Origin: a virus
DNA: 24,018 nucleotides
Reading direction: 5' to 3' (one strand)
IMG/VR virus record: IMGVR_UViG_3300008117_006829
Coordinates: 1-24,018 of that record
Numbering within the stretch: the first letter of the stretch is position 1; every line of letters begins with the position of its first letter. Position numbers and translations under genes: made by a program. The notes beneath the pieces were generated by a model. That model saw only the letters and a program-made list of their open reading frames with translations, was not told the origin of the DNA and made no database searches. Shown one piece after another: positions 22,501 through 24,018 of the stretch.

Positions 22501-22864
22501 TTTGTTATTTGTCAATAAATGTATATACTTTGTATAGACCAAAAAAGTTGTTTAAAGGAGATTTTGGGGATTTGCAAAGATTTTCGAAAGGGGCTATAGT
22601 GGAAACCGCGGACGACGATGGGGGCGACGGGTGACGGGGGACGATGGTAGCGACGGTAGCCGACGTTACGTCGACGACATTACGTTATAGTATATGTGTA
22701 TATACGCTCGATGGGTAGAGATTGTGTTTCTGTTGAAAATACACATAGTTTTTTTACGTTGACCGCGCCCCATCGATGGACCGCAATTGGCATGGGAGCA
22801 GATCGCCATCAAACCGCTATCGGACCGCTAGCAATCGCCGGCGGCCCGATCTCGATTCGACCTT
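22501..22864. other. 364-base non-coding gap with GC-rich repeat-like islets
   Basis: No credible gene is seen on either strand. Two islets contrast with the AT-rich surroundings. The first (about 22605-22690) is a G-rich plus strand of degenerate GACG/GATG units, including GACGATGG twice, GCGACGG twice and G runs of five, three and five. The second (about 22760-22860) holds four ACCGC cores at 22762, 22780, 22813 and 22824, plus ATCGCC repeats. The central part has TATATACGCT at 22699-22708. It could be an origin, a regulatory hub or a recent insertion. Confidence 0.6.
22513..22522 (-). promoter_or_regulatory. ACATTTATTG motif, 13 bases before the 22499 start
   Basis: The minus strand reads ACATTTATTG, one base different from the exact ATATTTATTG elements, with the same 13-base distance to the ATG. 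It heads the overlapping set of four small genes that runs to 21461. Confidence 0.45.
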
Positions 22865-23071
22865 TTACATTTCTACAATTGCCACATCTAATAATTCACC
22901 ATCGCTGAACACATACACCATATCATCTATTGCCACATTACAATCGCCGTTATTTGCATCATACACATCATCCATGGTTTCGATATCGTAATCGATACCA
23001 CGTTCGTTTAATTCAACGATAAATTCATTTGCACTCATTGTTTCTGCTAATGTTGTGATTTGGAAGTTCAT
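22865..23071 (-). CDS. Very acidic small protein, candidate DNA mimic
   Basis: The 68-residue protein contains 17 Asp/Glu and a single Arg with no Lys, for a net charge near -16. It opens NFQITTLAETMSANEFIVEL, then runs through acidic strands and helices (DIETMDDVYDANNGD, DDMVYVFSDGELLDVAIVEM) with one Cys. No family is recognised. Small, extremely acidic phage proteins include DNA mimics that block restriction, CRISPR or nucleoid proteins (for example Ocr), so an anti-defence role is a reasonable but unproven idea; its neighbourhood of short accessory genes is compatible. A TATATTCA element and a hairpin precede it. Confidence 0.65.
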   Translation of the reverse strand: MNFQITTLAETMSANEFIVELNERGIDYDIETMDDVYDANNGDCNVAIDDMVYVFSDGELLDVAIVEM

Positions 23072-23094
23072 GTGTTTAATTTTTAATTGTGGTA

Positions 23095-23122
23095 TGAATA
23101 TATGAACGGGGCTTTGCCCCGT
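23095..23122 (-). promoter_or_regulatory. Hairpin plus TATATTCA module before the acidic-protein gene
   Basis: A 7-base perfect stem (ACGGGGC, loop of three, GCCCCGT; 23106-23122) is followed on the minus strand by TATATTCA (23102-23095) and then 23 AT-rich bases to the ATG at 23071. It lacks a long T run. The layout repeats before the 23728 gene and, in weaker form, before the 23385 gene, suggesting a terminator joined to a promoter. Confidence 0.55.
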
Positions 23123-23127
23123 CCTAT

Positions 23128-23385
23128 TTAATTTACTCTGGAGTGCATATCCATTATTTCACTCACACTCTCATCCCCATATCCCTTAAGTGCCAACTTA
23201 TAATTTTCCATTAGTTGATTGAATTGGGGCAGACACTCAGCTGCAGTACGTCCTTTTAATCCATAATATTTCTTGATCTGGGTGAATGTAATATTTTTGA
23301 ATTTCATCCCTTTAGCCATCAAGCTAAGATTATATTTGTGTACTGCAAGTTGATACCCGAAATAATCAATCGATCCCTCTCCCAT
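23128..23385 (-). CDS. Hypothetical small phage protein
   Basis: The 85-residue protein starts GEGSIDYFGYQLAVHKYNL. It has a basic central segment (KGMKFKNITFTQIKKYYGLKGRT) with a helix-turn-helix-like look and a helical, acidic end (YGDESVSEIMDMHSRVN). The GEGS start is preceded by AGAGG six bases upstream of the ATG, an unusual Shine-Dalgarno-like match in this window. A shorter start at the internal Met-Ala-Lys-Gly-Met (residues 23-27) is possible. Family not recognised; a small DNA-binding protein would fit the basic helix pair but is not shown. Confidence 0.6.
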   Translation of the reverse strand: MGEGSIDYFGYQLAVHKYNLSLMAKGMKFKNITFTQIKKYYGLKGRTAAECLPQFNQLMENYKLALKGYGDESVSEIMDMHSRVN

Positions 23386-23443
23386 ACTTACCTCTGGTGT
23401 TTTGAGAGTGCCGTTGATTGTGTTTTTTAATTTTTGGTTAATG

Positions 23444-23473
23444 TGAATATACGAGCTATATTTCGCCTAGCCC
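23444..23473 (-). promoter_or_regulatory. Weaker hairpin plus TATATTCA module before the 23385 gene
   Basis: On the minus strand GGGCTA and TAGCTC pair over six positions (one G-U) around a nine-base loop (23473-23453), then TATATTCA follows at 23451-23444. The distance to the ATG is longer (58 bases) than in the sister modules, so the start of this gene or the module's role is less certain. Confidence 0.4.
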
Positions 23474-23476
23474 TAT

Positions 23477-23728
23477 TTACTTCATTCCCACATACGTTCT
23501 TCCATCCTCACCCTTAATAGTGTATGTGTTATTTTTTCCCCACAGTTGACGTCTTAAATGTTCGATATCTTGTTTTTGCTCTTCCATTATACTGAATAAT
23601 AGGAATATTATAGCTCCCATCATTGTAATAAAGGCAAATGATAGATCAAGTGTGGTTTTAGATTGAATGAATAGGTAGAAGGATAAGATTGCTAATACCA
23701 TACTTAAGATGCCATGAATTATTTTCAT
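23477..23728 (-). CDS. Small membrane protein, two predicted helices
   Basis: The 83-residue protein has two hydrophobic helices, about 4-21 (IHGILSMVLAILSFYLFI) and about 29-48 (LSFAFITMMGAIIFLLFSIM), then a charged stretch (EEQKQDIEHLRRQLWG) and a C-terminal strand-rich tail (YTIKGEDGRTYVGMK). The long soluble tail after the second helix distinguishes it from the small 59-61 residue membrane proteins nearby. No family is recognised. A hairpin and TATATTCA lie 20-45 bases before the ATG. Confidence 0.6.
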   Translation of the reverse strand: MKIIHGILSMVLAILSFYLFIQSKTTLDLSFAFITMMGAIIFLLFSIMEEQKQDIEHLRRQLWGKNNTYTIKGEDGRTYVGMK

Positions 23729-23747
23729 ACGTTTTAATTTTATAACG

Positions 23748-23775
23748 TGAATATATGAGTGGGGCTCTGCCCCAC
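23748..23775 (-). promoter_or_regulatory. Hairpin plus TATATTCA module before the 23728 gene
   Basis: A perfect 7-base stem (GTGGGGC, loop of three, GCCCCAC; 23759-23775) is followed on the minus strand by TATATTCA (23755-23748) and 19 AT-rich bases to the ATG at 23728. The stem and its three-base loop closely resemble those at 23106-23122, with GGGGC/GCCCC arms in both. Confidence 0.55.
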
Positions 23776-23783
23776 CCCATTTA

Positions 23784-23927
23784 CTAGTTACCTTTATTAA
23801 TATGTAATTGTATTAACTGGGTTAACTCGTTTATGTACTGTTGTACTTTGTAGTTATCTATTAATTTGTTGTTTTTAATAGTAACACTTACAGTTACATC
23901 TTTAGTTGTGTTTTTTAATTTACTCAT
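23784..23927 (-). CDS. Small hypothetical protein, 47 residues
   Basis: The frame runs from ATG at 23927 to TAG at 23786-23784. The product begins SKLKNTTKDVTVSVTIKNNK and ends in an amphipathic helix (QQYINELTQLIQLHINKG), with no cysteine. A basic N-terminal strand pair followed by a helix is typical of small phage regulators but no family is recognised. The hairpin module that follows its stop marks it as the upstream unit of the right arm. Confidence 0.5.
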   Translation of the reverse strand: MSKLKNTTKDVTVSVTIKNNKLIDNYKVQQYINELTQLIQLHINKGN

Positions 23928-23960
23928 ATATTAAATATAAGTAATTAATTACGACCAGCC

Positions 23961-24017
23961 CTAAAATCGATTATAGTGTTTAGGTAATTTAGGTCCAGCA
24001 GGTTTAGAGTAATCACG
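23961..24017 (-). CDS. C-terminal end of a gene running off the right edge
   Basis: The minus strand reads RDYSKPAGPKLPKHYNRF and then TAG (23963-23961), open to the window edge. The Pro/Lys/Tyr-rich composition and the leftward reading direction fit a coding tail, but 18 residues are too few to name a family. If it is real, it is the upstream neighbour of the 47-residue gene, 33 bases away. Confidence 0.35.
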   Translation of the reverse strand, partial: RDYSKPAGPKLPKHYNRF

Positions 24018-24018
24018 T

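Noticed and set aside
22770-22862. Possible tRNA or tRNA-like structure in the GC-rich islet
   Set aside because: A TTCGA-like stretch is present, but there is no matching acceptor stem, anticodon arm or CCA-compatible end on either strand.
22696-22991. Two overlapping plus-strand open frames of 70-71 residues over the GC-rich islet
   Set aside because: They overlap the acidic-protein gene, show no recognisable domain, and run against the direction of all other genes. Open frames arise easily in GC-rich stretches with few stops.
22501-23775. CRISPR array
   Set aside because: The repeats are short, degenerate and irregularly spaced; no repeat-spacer regularity and no cas gene is present.

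Overview
The window looks like part of a T4-like (myovirus-type) phage genome that infects a Bacteroidota host. The evidence is a late-transcription sigma factor of the gp55 family, baseplate wedge genes resembling T4 gp25 and gp6, a VgrG/gp5-like spike, a T4/T7-type primase, AT-rich DNA, and host-type promoters of the Bacteroidota form (TTG/TTTG, about 20 bases, then TAnnTTTG). Start codons mostly lack Shine-Dalgarno sequences, as is usual in that phylum. No capsid, portal, terminase, integrase or tRNA gene is present, so only part of the genome is seen. Every supported gene is on the minus strand, so the window reads from right to left.

Right arm (about 24.0 to 20.8 kb): short, mostly unrecognised genes of the early/accessory kind. 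They include two small membrane proteins from a three-gene overlapping set around a T5orf172/GIY-YIG protein, a third small membrane protein, and a 68-residue protein with a net charge near -16. Three successive intergenic gaps repeat one layout: a compact hairpin, then TATATTCA, then an AT-rich leader. A 364-base gap (22501-22864) is strikingly GC-rich and repeat-like and has no convincing gene. A strong terminator at 20762-20787 closes this arm.

Middle (20.6 to 11.8 kb): two small genes, then the gp55-like sigma factor behind a host-type promoter overlapped by a 9-base inverted repeat, then a tail/baseplate operon: small protein, spike, coiled-coil/hydrophobic protein, small protein, gp25-like, gp6-like, a GH19 endolysin, and two structural genes.

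Left (11.8 to 2.1 kb): a 1225-residue structural protein (possibly gp7-like) and a run of Gly/Ser/Thr-rich fibre-like proteins ending in a 103-residue stand-alone copy of the C-terminal domain of a neighbour. Then come a GIY-YIG endonuclease, a primase and a RecB/Cas4-like nuclease.

Left edge (2022 to 1): the first 674 residues of an Oar-type TonB-dependent outer-membrane receptor, with signal peptide and its own near-perfect Bacteroidota promoter. This is a cellular-type gene directly downstream of phage replication genes and is the most surprising feature here. A second notable signal is a motif, ATATTTAT on the coding strand, that recurs just upstream of eight gene starts, four times exactly 13 bases from the ATG (counting a 10-base element). 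It may be the element read by the encoded sigma factor.
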